Source of the DNA: CAZKZZ01 sp964557375
Lineage (GTDB): Bacteria; Spirochaetota; Spirochaetia; SPDA01; CAZJBZ01
NCBI GenBank assembly: GCA_964557375.1
Contig: CAZKZZ010000039.1
Coordinates: forward strand, 1-24,552
Length of the DNA stretch: 24,552 bases
Direction of reading: 5' to 3'
The notes beneath the pieces were generated by a model. That model had not been told where the DNA came from, did not search any database, and saw nothing but the letters and a program-made list of their open reading frames with translations. Both the position numbers and the translations under genes were made by a program. The stretch's first letter is position 1. Each line of letters opens with the position of its first letter. Below are positions 1 to 8,211 of the stretch, in pieces.

Positions 1-225
1 ACCTATAAGGAACTACTCTCCGATCCTCTGTATCAGAACGATCCCTTTGCCAAAGCGTTCATCGAATCGGCCGAGTTCTGCCGAGGGGTAGCATCAAAGC
101 ATCCTCAGTATTCACCTGCACTCGACTTCGTTGCGATCGCCATGCAAGCGGCCCTATTAGGTGAAGACACCGAAGAAGCAGCGGCTATGGCAGAACGTAA
201 CATCAAAACGCTCTACGGTCAATAA
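1..225 (+). CDS. C-terminal end of ABC sugar-binding protein (partial)
   Basis: Reading frame 1 is open from the left edge to a TAA at 223-225 and gives 74 residues, ending KTLYGQ. The fragment is helical and alanine-rich, as at the C-terminus of family 1 extracellular solute-binding proteins, where such tails often end with a stretch like AERNIKTLYGQ. The two binding-protein-dependent permeases just downstream make this the likely assignment. The protein would bind a carbohydrate in the periplasm and deliver it to the permeases. The N-terminus, and so any signal peptide or lipobox, lies outside the window. A terminator-like hairpin separates it from the permease genes. The family call rests mainly on context and on the fragment's style, because no diagnostic motif is included. 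Confidence 0.7.
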   Translation, partial: TYKELLSDPLYQNDPFAKAFIESAEFCRGVASKHPQYSPALDFVAIAMQAALLGEDTEEAAAMAERNIKTLYGQ

Positions 226-241
226 ACCTGTATTCAGTAAG

Positions 242-272
242 GGCGGGGTATTCATTACATTCCCCGCCTTTT
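242..272 (+). terminator. Intercistronic hairpin with short T-run
   Basis: GGCGGGG at 242-248 pairs with CCCCGCC at 262-268 across a 13-base loop, followed by TTTT at 269-272. It lies between the binding-protein stop (225) and the first permease start (312). A hairpin here commonly terminates part of the transcripts, or protects the upstream mRNA end, so that binding protein exceeds permease. Confidence 0.6.
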
Positions 273-311
273 ATGTTTCGGCGTAATCATTCACGGAGAA
301 GAATCATCACA

Positions 312-1220
312 ATGAACCTAATCAGGCAAAAAACATTGGGAGGCGGGCTGTACGCCCGAATCTATCCCTATTTATTATTGATTCCTACTTTTCTCATCGG
401 CGGGGTCGTCCTGATCTATCCGCTTATAAACGGCGTACTGCTCAGTTTTACCTCATATTCATTACTCCAACCAACCTACAATTGGTCGGGACTTCGCAAT
501 TATCTGCTTATTTTCAGAGATCCCATTTACTGGGAAGTCTTCTCGAACTCCCTAATCATCGTGTTTTCAGCGGTACTGATTCAGGTGTCCCTGGGACTAA
601 TTGTTGCCCTGCTTCTGAACAACAAGATCCCGGGTCGCGGGTTTTTCCGCGGTCTTATTTTCATCATCTGGATCGTCCCCATGATGGTCGTTTCCCTTTT
701 GTGGATGATTATCTATAACTCAGAGTTCGGCGTTCTCAATCACATCCTTCAAAGTTTCGGACTCATAGATGAATATATCGCTTGGTTGGGAAGACCCGTA
801 CCGGCTAAGTTTTCTATAATTTTAACCCACGGATGGCGGGGAGTACCCTTTTTTATGGTAATGATCTTAGCCGCTCTTCAGACAATCCCCAATGACATAG
901 TTGATGCGGGGAAAATTGACGGAGCGAACAGCTTTCAACGTTTTATCTACATCACCATTCCCTATATCCGGCACATCCTCCTGCTCTCTTGTCTACTCTC
1001 TATTGTTCGTCTTTTTCAGGACATAACCCTCATTTACATTCTCACCCAGGGTGGTCCCATGAATGCAACAATGACACTAAGCGTGTATGTATACAAGGTT
1101 GCGTTTGATGGAATGGCGATGGCTAAAGCGGCAGCCATCGGTGTTACTTGGCTCATCTTTCTGTTTATTCTTGCAATCTTTTATGTACGGATCGTCACCA
1201 AAACGGAGTTTAGAAAATGA
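312..1220 (+). CDS. CUT1-type sugar ABC transporter permease (MalF/UgpA-like)
   Basis: This 302-residue inner-membrane permease would form the transport channel with the next gene product. About six hydrophobic segments are visible, the first at LLLIPTFLIGGVVLIYPL. The cytoplasmic EAA loop that docks the ATPase is seen as DAGKIDGANSFQRFIYITIP, with the characteristic D-G spacing and terminal P. The frame is open from an ATG at 273, but that codon sits on the terminator T-run. The ATG at 312 has GGAGAAG at 295-301 and gives a normal N-terminus (MNLIRQKTL), so I chose 312. The gene overlaps the next one by ATGA at 1217-1220. No ATP-binding subunit is encoded in the window; CUT1 systems often share one encoded elsewhere. 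Confidence 0.93.
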   Translation: MNLIRQKTLGGGLYARIYPYLLLIPTFLIGGVVLIYPLINGVLLSFTSYSLLQPTYNWSGLRNYLLIFRDPIYWEVFSNSLIIVFSAVLIQVSLGLIVALLLNNKIPGRGFFRGLIFIIWIVPMMVVSLLWMIIYNSEFGVLNHILQSFGLIDEYIAWLGRPVPAKFSIILTHGWRGVPFFMVMILAALQTIPNDIVDAGKIDGANSFQRFIYITIPYIRHILLLSCLLSIVRLFQDITLIYILTQGGPMNATMTLSVYVYKVAFDGMAMAKAAAIGVTWLIFLFILAIFYVRIVTKTEFRK

Positions 1221-2107
1221 GTGATACGATGAAAACCAAAAAAGAGAACCTGCGGCAGCGGATTTCGGCATTCGGTTATAAATACGACACATCGAAGTGG
1301 ATAATGCTCACCATTACAGTGATTCTGACAATCATTCTCTTCTTTCCCATTTTCTGGATGGTACGCATCTCTATAAGCCCCCGGCCTGAACTCTTCGAAA
1401 TCCCGGTCAAAATTTTCCCCCGAGCACTGAACACCGAAGGATATGCAACCATTTTAAGTGAGGGGAACTTTCTCCGCTATTATCTAAACAGTATCATCGT
1501 TGCTGTAGCTACCGTTATGGTATGTCTTTTTGCCGGCATATTGGCCGCTTACTCCTTTTCGCGATTTAAATATCCGGGTCGGAAGTCTCTTATGATCGTA
1601 GCACTTACCGCACAGATGTTCCCCTGGGCCCTTCTTATCATCTCTTTGTATATATTCTTTCTCAAACTGAAACTATTGGATACTTATCTCGGACTGGTAC
1701 TTGCTCACACCACCTTTGCTCTTCCCCTTACGATCTGGATTGTCAAAAGCTATTTCGACACCATCCCGAGGGAACTCGAAGAATCGGCATTTATGGACGG
1801 CTGTATGCGAAACCGGGTGTTGCTCAAGATTATCATTCCGCTGAGTACTCCCGGGATTCTGGCAGCAGGAATCTACATTTTCATCTTCTCTTGGAACGAT
1901 TTTCTCTTCGGTTTGACTTTGACCAGCCAGGATAAGATGCGGATTCTCGCTCCAGGTATTGCCCTTGCATTCATCGGTGAATACGAGTACAAATGGATAG
2001 AGATGATGGCATCCTCGATCGGAGTGATGCTCCCGGTCGTTATTGCATTCCTTTTCCTACAGAAATACTTCATCGCAGGCTTAACTGCCGGAGCGCTCAA
2101 GGAATAG
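1217..2107 (+). CDS. CUT1-type sugar ABC transporter permease (MalG/UgpE-like)
   Basis: This is the second inner-membrane permease (296 residues), paired with the upstream gene. Hydrophobic segments begin at WIMLTITVILTIILFFPIFW. The EAA loop reads EESAFMDGCMRNRVLLKIII, followed by a proline, which is the ATPase contact motif of MalG-type subunits; the extended periplasmic part after TM1 also fits that class. The start ATG at 1217 overlaps the preceding stop as ATGA, with GGAG at 1205-1208, which implies translational coupling. A second in-frame ATG lies four codons in and cannot be excluded. The substrate cannot be read from the permease, but the downstream sulfatase and nearby isomerase-like genes suggest a sulfated sugar. 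Confidence 0.93.
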   Translation: MSDTMKTKKENLRQRISAFGYKYDTSKWIMLTITVILTIILFFPIFWMVRISISPRPELFEIPVKIFPRALNTEGYATILSEGNFLRYYLNSIIVAVATVMVCLFAGILAAYSFSRFKYPGRKSLMIVALTAQMFPWALLIISLYIFFLKLKLLDTYLGLVLAHTTFALPLTIWIVKSYFDTIPRELEESAFMDGCMRNRVLLKIIIPLSTPGILAAGIYIFIFSWNDFLFGLTLTSQDKMRILAPGIALAFIGEYEYKWIEMMASSIGVMLPVVIAFLFLQKYFIAGLTAGALKE

Positions 2108-2143
2108 CAGGTATATAGGAAAAAGTATAAAAAGGAGTACTCT

Positions 2144-3607
2144 ATGAACAATAAACCAAACATCCTCCTCATCAGCGCCGACCAGCTGCGTCGGGACGCA
2201 TTGGGAATCTATGAAAACCGGGTCATAAAGACACCGGTGATTGATGCGATCGGAGCTGAGGGGGTGGTTTTTGATCAGCACTACTGTCAGAACCCCTATT
2301 GTATGCCGTCCCGATGGACCGTGTTTACCGGACGATATCCCCGCTCCCACGGAGTGAGGGAGAACGGTGTGGTGTACAAAAAGGAAGAACGTACCCTTGC
2401 CCAGATATTGAGTGAAAACGGATACGCAACCGGAGCTTTCGGGAAGATGCACCTTACACCGCAGCTCTATGCCAAATACGAAGATGAGAATTGGCCGGAA
2501 GATGACTTCGGATTCCAGGTCAAACATCTGACAAACGACAATAAGAGCGGTGAATATCTGGATTATCTGAAATCGAGAGACCCCGAAACCTACAAGCTCG
2601 TACTGAAGCAAGGGGAAGAGAAAATCCGGGAAGATTTGGCCAGTGCCGCGGAACGGACATTCGACCTTGCTCCGCAGATCTGGCCCAATCCGATTCCCGC
2701 CGAACTGCACCAATCGAGCTGGATTGCGGACAAGTTTATCGATTTTCTCGACAACCGCGGAGATGAACCGTTTTTCAGCTGGGTCTCCTTTGTCGATCCC
2801 CATCACCCCTTTGATCCGCCGGAACCGTATGCATCGATGTACGATCCGGAAAAGATCCCGCCCCCGGTCAAACGGGAGAACGAGTTCGAAGACAAACCGC
2901 CCCATTTCGACCGGATGCTTCGCGGATACAGCCCGGGAAATGAAAAATACGACTTCCGTACCGTTACCGAACGGGGCTGGCAGGAAGTGAGGGCAAAGTA
3001 CTACGGGATGGTCAGCCTTATCGACCACAACATCGGAAGGATCGTCGAATCGTTGAAAGAGAAGGGTCTGTTTGAGAACACCATCATCATCGTCACCTCG
3101 GACCATGGAGAGCTCTTAGGAGACCATGGCATCCTTTTCAAAGGCCCCTTCCACTACGACTGTCTCATTCGAATACCGTTTATCGTAAAGTGGGGAGATC
3201 GCATCTGCGGCGGGTCAAGAATCCCCGAGATAACTCAGCACACAGATATCGTTCCGACCCTGCTCGGATTGACGAACATCCCCCTGCCCCACGGCGTGCA
3301 GGGCCGTACACTCGAACCGCTGATGGCCGGAGAGCAGGGGTTCGGGTATCCATTTGCTTTTGTTGAACACGATAATCAAGCATGGGGTTTCAACATCAAG
3401 ACAATCCGCTCCCATGAATGGCGCCTCACCTACTATGCAGGAAGAAACTTCGGAGAGCTGTACGACCTTACCAATGATCCGGACGAGTTCTACAACCTCT
3501 GGGATAATAAGGAATACCGGACAGTAAGAGAGGAACTGACCGCAACCCTCCTCAACAGGTTAATCGAAACCGAAGACCGGAAGCCGGAGCGGATTGCAAA
3601 CTATTAG
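2144..3607 (+). CDS. Formylglycine-dependent sulfatase, apparently cytoplasmic
   Basis: The 487-residue protein belongs to the alkaline-phosphatase-superfamily sulfatases, which hydrolyse sulfate esters (some act on sulfamates). The signature CMPSR at residues 53-57 follows C-x-P-S-R, so Cys53 would be converted to formylglycine; Gly63-Arg64 in FTGRYP continues the signature. Metal-ligand positions are visible as D13 in the N-terminal SADQ and D320-H321 in TSDHGELLGDHG. DPHHPFDPPEPY is the usual mid-protein loop. There is no signal peptide: the N-terminus runs directly into the first beta strand (KPNILLISADQ). AAGGAG at 2132-2137 sets the start. It is 36 bases after the permease gene, so it is probably co-transcribed and acts on the imported substrate. 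Which sulfated sugar is used cannot be told. No maturase gene is in the window. Confidence 0.93.
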   Translation: MNNKPNILLISADQLRRDALGIYENRVIKTPVIDAIGAEGVVFDQHYCQNPYCMPSRWTVFTGRYPRSHGVRENGVVYKKEERTLAQILSENGYATGAFGKMHLTPQLYAKYEDENWPEDDFGFQVKHLTNDNKSGEYLDYLKSRDPETYKLVLKQGEEKIREDLASAAERTFDLAPQIWPNPIPAELHQSSWIADKFIDFLDNRGDEPFFSWVSFVDPHHPFDPPEPYASMYDPEKIPPPVKRENEFEDKPPHFDRMLRGYSPGNEKYDFRTVTERGWQEVRAKYYGMVSLIDHNIGRIVESLKEKGLFENTIIIVTSDHGELLGDHGILFKGPFHYDCLIRIPFIVKWGDRICGGSRIPEITQHTDIVPTLLGLTNIPLPHGVQGRTLEPLMAGEQGFGYPFAFVEHDNQAWGFNIKTIRSHEWRLTYYAGRNFGELYDLTNDPDEFYNLWDNKEYRTVREELTATLLNRLIETEDRKPERIANY

Positions 3608-3634
3608 TCGGCGGATTTATTATACTGAAATTAC

Positions 3635-4579
3635 CTAGAGCACGTACTCTCCGTCTCTGCTGAGAATCGGCTCGAGCTCACGCTGAAGCGTATCAATCGA
3701 TTCTTCGAGCATGCCTTCGAGTAGATAATCGGAATAGTCCCGGCCGGTCTTAGGTCCTGCAATTTCCAAGTAACCGACAAGCTCCTCCACCGGCCATCTG
3801 CCCCAATTCTCCTCGATCGTCGTCCTTAGCTTTCCCAGATCGATAATTCCTCGCTCGTATTCTGAGCGGGTAAACCCGAACGTAGCATCAAACGAGCTGT
3901 CGGTGTTTTTGATGTGGAACTCGGACATCCAGGGAATTTGCATCCGGAACAGCTCCCAATTATCGTGGACCACATTCCTGTCCTTGTCCGCTATTCCGTG
4001 ACCGATATCGCTGCATAAATACACCGGCACAGTTTTCTCCGGCATGCTACCATGGTAGGAGTGAAGGGTTTCCATCATGTATCTAATCTCTTCGGGATAC
4101 GAGGGCGGTTCTCCACTGCAGGACATCGGTTCTAGATTCAATCCTTTTAACCCGTTGTCCTTCCCGTACTCCACGAGTTTTTTTATATTTAAAAGATACC
4201 GCTCCATCCCCTCCGCCTTGTACTCCATCATATCGCGGTATACCCCGCCTGCGTTGCCTCCCATATAATCGGCCCCGAGCATTTCCGCAATCTCGATATA
4301 CCGTTTATAATTGCGATAAGAGGCCCGCTCCAGGTACGGATTTCCCGTCATCCAGCCGCCTAAATCACGGTGGGTAGTAAAACAGCTTTTTATCCGTATT
4401 CCGTACTTCTCTGCTGATTCCTTGAGTTCATGAAAATACCCGTCTTCCGCTCCGAAGATTTCCACAAAACTTCCCAACTGAAGAAACCGCACATTATTCC
4501 GGTCCATAAGAGAAAAAAGCCATTCGAAACTGTATCTGTATTCGATCGGATCGCTTTTTATACCAAGATGAAACTTCAT
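3635..4579 (-). CDS. Sugar phosphate isomerase/epimerase-like TIM-barrel protein
   Basis: The 314-residue product has the look of the xylose-isomerase-like TIM-barrel (AP endonuclease 2) superfamily, cytosolic metal-dependent isomerases and epimerases. Strand-end motifs carrying likely metal ligands include GLNLEPMSCSGEPP, YLCSDIGHG and EFHIKNTD, where the E, D/H and H/K/D positions match the usual barrel ligands. The start ATG (4577-4579) follows the upstream gene's TAG by one base (TAGTATG), with GGAG about 12 bases upstream, so the pair is probably translationally coupled. The gene is convergent with the sulfatase, 27 bases apart, with no clear hairpin between. The reaction is unknown; handling of the imported sugar is inferred from context. 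Confidence 0.8.
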   Translation of the reverse strand: MKFHLGIKSDPIEYRYSFEWLFSLMDRNNVRFLQLGSFVEIFGAEDGYFHELKESAEKYGIRIKSCFTTHRDLGGWMTGNPYLERASYRNYKRYIEIAEMLGADYMGGNAGGVYRDMMEYKAEGMERYLLNIKKLVEYGKDNGLKGLNLEPMSCSGEPPSYPEEIRYMMETLHSYHGSMPEKTVPVYLCSDIGHGIADKDRNVVHDNWELFRMQIPWMSEFHIKNTDSSFDATFGFTRSEYERGIIDLGKLRTTIEENWGRWPVEELVGYLEIAGPKTGRDYSDYLLEGMLEESIDTLQRELEPILSRDGEYVL

Positions 4580-4580
4580 A

Positions 4581-5432
4581 CTATCCTGTCTCCACTTTTT
4601 TAAGATACCCCACCGACTGCTCTACAGCATCATGCTGCTGCAGCTCCATACTCCACAGTGCATTCGGACAGCTCTCGAGCGCCGCAATTAATACGGTTTC
4701 GAAGTCGATCTCGCCGGTGCCGAGCGCCGCATGGTCATCTCCTTTTCCATTATTATCGTGGATGTGGAGGACTTTGACCCGGGGCCCGAACCGGCGGAGT
4801 ACTCCGGCCATGGAGGTCATACGTTCTTGCGCCTCCAAATCATGATACATCAAATTGTGATGGCCCAGATCAAAGGTAAGGCCGAAATTCTCTGTGTCCA
4901 GAGCCGAGAGGACCGAACCCATAAACTCAATCGAATACAGGTGGGGGAACGGAATATTCTCAGTGCAGATCGTAACCCCTAACGGACGAGCGTAATTGAC
5001 CAGTTCGGCATACCCGTCCAGGATCATCTTGCGGAACAGCTCGGTATCGTACCACTCGGCTATGCCGAACGGCGGGCCGGGGTGGATCGTAATAAATCGG
5101 CTTTCCAGATCCGAGGCCAGCTCGATTTCCCGTTTGAACTGTTCTATTGAAGTCCGTCTCACATGTTCATTGAGAAAGCAGAAATTGAGGGAACAATAGG
5201 AGGCGTGGATGATGATTCGTACTCCGGCATCTTCCGCCGCTTTACGCACATCCCTGCGGCGGCCGGGAGTCAGCACATCAGCAGTCTGGTGCAGGTATTC
5301 GGGGCACAGTTCGAAAAGGGTAAGACCTGCATCTGCTATCAGCCGGACCGTGTCCTCCGGCTCCGGGAACCCCCTCTGCGCGTCAAAAAACGGGTCTTGG
5401 TTTGTACCAAGGATTGGTTGGATATCACTCAT
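4581..5432 (-). CDS. Sugar phosphate isomerase/epimerase-like TIM-barrel protein
   Basis: This 283-residue protein is a second member of the xylose-isomerase-like TIM-barrel superfamily. Barrel strand ends with probable metal-binding residues are readable: FITIHPGPP, TICTENIPFPH, LTFDLGHHNL and VLHIHDNNGKGDDH, then LGTGEIDF. The last pair is typical of sugar epimerases and inosose or hydroxypyruvate isomerase-like proteins. It is the first gene of a two-gene unit with the TIM-barrel gene downstream. No Shine-Dalgarno sequence precedes the ATG at 5430-5432, and a TATACT box lies only about 10 bases upstream, so a very short leader is possible. The exact substrate is not known. Confidence 0.82.
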   Translation of the reverse strand: MSDIQPILGTNQDPFFDAQRGFPEPEDTVRLIADAGLTLFELCPEYLHQTADVLTPGRRRDVRKAAEDAGVRIIIHASYCSLNFCFLNEHVRRTSIEQFKREIELASDLESRFITIHPGPPFGIAEWYDTELFRKMILDGYAELVNYARPLGVTICTENIPFPHLYSIEFMGSVLSALDTENFGLTFDLGHHNLMYHDLEAQERMTSMAGVLRRFGPRVKVLHIHDNNGKGDDHAALGTGEIDFETVLIAALESCPNALWSMELQQHDAVEQSVGYLKKVETG

Positions 5433-5441
5433 AACCGGTTT

Positions 5442-5447
5442 AGTATA
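5442..5447 (-). promoter_or_regulatory. Possible -10 box for the TIM-barrel gene pair
   Basis: TATACT reads on the minus strand at 5447-5442, ending 9 bases before the ATG at 5432. The matching -35 position (GTGGAA) is poor. If used, transcription would start at or within a few bases of the start codon, which fits the absent Shine-Dalgarno site. Confidence 0.3.
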
Positions 5448-5493
5448 ACAAAAAACTCTTTTTCTTCCACCGTCCTGTTAGTACATTAAACCT

Positions 5494-7254
5494 ATGCAGA
5501 AGAGTAAAGTTGGACACCACAACATATCCCTGCTGGGCCCGCCTTCCGGTAAGACCGATACATCCCGGCCCGATGCAAAAACATTGTCCGGTGAAACGAT
5601 CGAGGACCTCGACCTCGATAAACTGGCGGCGGAGTTTACGGCAGGCGGAAGCAGATTAAGCTATATCAAGGAAGTCCTCTTTACTCTTGTAATCGACCCC
5701 GAGGTACTCACCTACAGGCAGGACATTCTGGAAGACCTGCTGGGAAATCCGTCCCTTGAAGCGGAGTTCGAAGAGCTCAAACCTCTTTTCGACGGGCTGT
5801 ACAATTTCAGAAGTAAGGGAGACGAGGACCAGCTTCTCTACGAGGTTACCCGTAGGCTCGGAGAGCTCGAAACGTACATCGAGATCATCGAAGCCATCCA
5901 TCGCCTGCTCGAAAAACATAAAACAGAGATCAAATCCGCGGGGCTGCGGGCCCTCCGTTCCATGACTGCACACATCCTCGAGGAACGGGTAATCCGCAAC
6001 CTCAAACAGGAATTACCCGAACTACTGAAAAATGTCCGCAGTATTAAAAGTGTATCGATCGGGGTGAACCTCGACCACCGCCTCCGGCCGATCGAAGCGA
6101 CCCTGCTGTCCATCAACAAAAAGGTGTACGACGGAACATCCGGCTCCCTTATGCAGAAGCTGTTTAACCTGAAGAACCCGAAAAACGAATGGAAGGGGAT
6201 TGCAGGCCTTCACAGCGTGCCCGGCTCACTCGACGGCAGGACCGCTATGGATTCCGACAACAGCTCCTCATCGGTCCATCCGCTCATGGTCCCCCTGTTT
6301 AGGGACCTTGCCGGGGTGCTGAACAAAGTGTGCCGTCCGATCGCAGAAGCGCTGCGGAAATATGCAGCAGTCAATACCGCGGTCCTCTTTTCGCTGAGCA
6401 GAGAATTATCATACTATGTAGGTGCGGTCCGTTATTTTCAAAAGATCATCGCCGAGGGATTTCCTGTAAGCAGACCCCGAATTTCAGCCGGCGAGAACCA
6501 AGACTTTACGATCAGGGAACTGTACAACCCGAACCTTGCTTCACGGCTTATAAACGGGGACACGGCAGCGGGCAGTTCAGACGGTAACGGACGCAAGCCT
6601 GCTCCTGAAAGAATCGTGTTCAACGACATTGCATTCGAAGGAGAAAAACGAATTTTTGTACTTACCGGTCCGAACCGGGGCGGGAAGACAACCTATATGC
6701 AGGCCGTCGGGATGACGCAGGTCTTAGCCCAGGCGGGATTATTCGTACCGGGCAGTGAAGCGGTAATAAGTCCTGTAGAGGATATACACACCCATTTCCC
6801 CAAAAAGGAGCGGCCCGAACTCAATGCAGGACGGTTCGGTGAAGAAGCCCAGAGGCTGAGCACTCTTTTCGCCGACGCTTCTCCCCGCGACCTGATCCTC
6901 CTAAACGAATCGCTCTCCAATACCAGCCACAGCGAGAGTCTCTACCTCTGCCGGGACTTGATTCGGATATTTCTTCTCTTAGGCGCGCGTACCATATTTG
7001 CCACCCATCTACATGAGTTAGCAGCCGAGCTCGACGATTTAAACCGGGAGTCGAATGGCACGAGCAAAGCAGTAAGTCTCGTCTCACTTATCAAAGATGG
7101 AAAGGGAGAATCAGAAGAGGTGGAGTTTAGAAGAACGTTTAAAATTGTCGAAGGGCCTCCCGCAGGCAGCAGCTACGCAAAAGAGATTGCCGCCCATTAC
7201 GGGATTACCTTCGAACAGTTAAACAATAAACTGAGAGAACGAGATATAATCTAA
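5494..7254 (+). CDS. MutS-like ATPase without mismatch-recognition domain
   Basis: The 586-residue protein carries a MutS-family ATPase domain at its C-terminus. Walker A is GPNRGGKTT at residues 392-400 (MutS consensus GPNxGGKST). The Walker B region is LILLNESLSNTSHSE, with Asn471 where classical MutS has Asp. The ATFATHLHEL-type switch appears as IFATHLHEL. The N-terminal half is helical, like MutS core and lever domains; mismatch-binding domain I with its Phe-x-Glu motif is absent, and no Smr nuclease domain follows. This places it among MutS-related proteins outside MutS1 and MutS2, for which an Asn in Walker B is, as I recall, a usual feature. Its role is unknown. The ATG at 5494 has no good ribosome-binding site. 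It is divergent from the TIM-barrel pair. Confidence 0.82.
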   Translation: MQKSKVGHHNISLLGPPSGKTDTSRPDAKTLSGETIEDLDLDKLAAEFTAGGSRLSYIKEVLFTLVIDPEVLTYRQDILEDLLGNPSLEAEFEELKPLFDGLYNFRSKGDEDQLLYEVTRRLGELETYIEIIEAIHRLLEKHKTEIKSAGLRALRSMTAHILEERVIRNLKQELPELLKNVRSIKSVSIGVNLDHRLRPIEATLLSINKKVYDGTSGSLMQKLFNLKNPKNEWKGIAGLHSVPGSLDGRTAMDSDNSSSSVHPLMVPLFRDLAGVLNKVCRPIAEALRKYAAVNTAVLFSLSRELSYYVGAVRYFQKIIAEGFPVSRPRISAGENQDFTIRELYNPNLASRLINGDTAAGSSDGNGRKPAPERIVFNDIAFEGEKRIFVLTGPNRGGKTTYMQAVGMTQVLAQAGLFVPGSEAVISPVEDIHTHFPKKERPELNAGRFGEEAQRLSTLFADASPRDLILLNESLSNTSHSESLYLCRDLIRIFLLLGARTIFATHLHELAAELDDLNRESNGTSKAVSLVSLIKDGKGESEEVEFRRTFKIVEGPPAGSSYAKEIAAHYGITFEQLNNKLRERDII

Positions 7255-7261
7255 GTTTACT

Positions 7262-7468
7262 TTACAATGCTTCCGGATTACAGAGATATTCGGCCTTATT
7301 CGCTACTCTTCCGCAGTTCTTACAGACGAACTTCCCGTCCCGAACCATCTTTTTATAATCTTCCAAGTTGGTTTCGAGATATTTAACAGCCTGGGCCACA
7401 CACAGGTGCGCGCCGTGTCCGGAATAGGGTGATTGAAACTCAGCGGGTAGTGGAAACCATTCAGCCAT
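7262..7468 (-). CDS. Small zinc-ribbon-like protein, unknown function
   Basis: The 68-residue product has Cys49-x2-Cys52 (CKNCG) and Cys63, with His18, His21 and Cys23 earlier, enough for one zinc site of ribbon type. The remainder is a short helical stretch (LETNLEDYKKMV). The frame opens at a TTG at 7480, but the ATG at 7468 is preceded by GGAGG at 7474-7478 with five intervening bases, so the start is 7468. The gene follows the secreted-protein gene by 20 bases on the same strand and is probably co-transcribed. It ends 7 bases from the MutS-like gene end. I do not recognise a named family; metal binding is inferred from spacing only. Confidence 0.7.
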   Translation of the reverse strand: MAEWFPLPAEFQSPYSGHGAHLCVAQAVKYLETNLEDYKKMVRDGKFVCKNCGRVANKAEYLCNPEAL

Positions 7469-7488
7469 ACGATCCTCCAAAGTATTTA

Positions 7489-8172
7489 TTATTGAATTTT
7501 AGTTATCCTAAGATTATCAAAACTCGCAGCCAGACTGTTAGTTCTGACCGAGAAATAGGAACCACGGGAGAGGTCTTCCGGCAGATAAAAGTAGTAGTAG
7601 TAATCGGAACGCAGCGGATTATACGCTCGGACCTCACCGGTGTCGGCATCGATTCTCAATTTAACGGGGATGTCTGCAAAAAGATATTCCTGTTTGAGAA
7701 AACTCGATGGAATCTTTAGGTTGTAAGCGTCCACCACTTTCATCGTTGAGTGGCCGGTGCTTTTGTACAGTTGAGCACGGTACCCGTAGTGTTCCATATC
7801 ATCGGTGTTTACGTCGTAATTCAACCACAACAGATAGGAATTTCCGTTACCCCATGATCTGCCGTTGAATGCCCTGTCTACAAAGATATGTACACCAAAT
7901 CCTGCGTGGCCGTCCATTCCGCCGTCAACGTATTTTGCATGAAACTCGTACTGCATAACACCGGATTGCGGGACCCGCAGGTTAATCTTTGCTAAAGGTT
8001 CCTCACTGTCCATTTGATAGAGTCTGCCTGATTGGACTTTCCAATCACCGTAGCCGGCAGACCAGGCGCTTCCTTTCGACGAAAACCCATCATCAGCCAC
8101 CACTGTTTCAGCTGAGAGGTTAAACGAAACGATCAAAAAGAGTGCCGCTAAAAAAACAATAACCTGTTTCAT
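7489..8172 (-). CDS. Secreted beta-sandwich-like protein, unknown function
   Basis: The 227-residue precursor has a clear signal peptide (MKQVIVFLAALFLIVSFNLSA) with probable cleavage after Ala21. The mature part is rich in aromatic and beta-prone residues and resembles concanavalin-like (LamG or DUF1080-type) folds: it opens with DDGFSSKGSAWSAGYGDWKV and closes with AASFDNLRITKIQ, the usual final strand of such domains. No catalytic motif can be named. Its location is periplasm or outer surface; no lipobox is present. GGGAGAAACAG precedes the ATG. It is the first gene of a pair with the zinc-ribbon protein. Spirochaete-like genomes contain many such lipidless secreted proteins, but this assignment to a fold is by eye only. 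Confidence 0.75.
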   Translation of the reverse strand: MKQVIVFLAALFLIVSFNLSAETVVADDGFSSKGSAWSAGYGDWKVQSGRLYQMDSEEPLAKINLRVPQSGVMQYEFHAKYVDGGMDGHAGFGVHIFVDRAFNGRSWGNGNSYLLWLNYDVNTDDMEHYGYRAQLYKSTGHSTMKVVDAYNLKIPSSFLKQEYLFADIPVKLRIDADTGEVRAYNPLRSDYYYYFYLPEDLSRGSYFSVRTNSLAASFDNLRITKIQ

Positions 8173-8211
8173 CTGTTTCTCCCTTTCATTGATGTAATAT
8201 AGTTTGTTTTA

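Noticed and set aside
273..311. Upstream ATG for the first permease
   Set aside because: It falls at the T-run of a hairpin and has no ribosome site; the ATG at 312 does.
2081..3106. 341-codon open frame on the minus strand opposite the sulfatase
   Set aside because: It lies fully antisense to a gene with clear sulfatase motifs, has no recognisable domain or ribosome site, and its composition follows the sulfatase codons.
7469..7480. TTG start extending the zinc-ribbon protein
   Set aside because: The GGAGG for the ATG at 7468 lies within this extension, so 7468 is the start.
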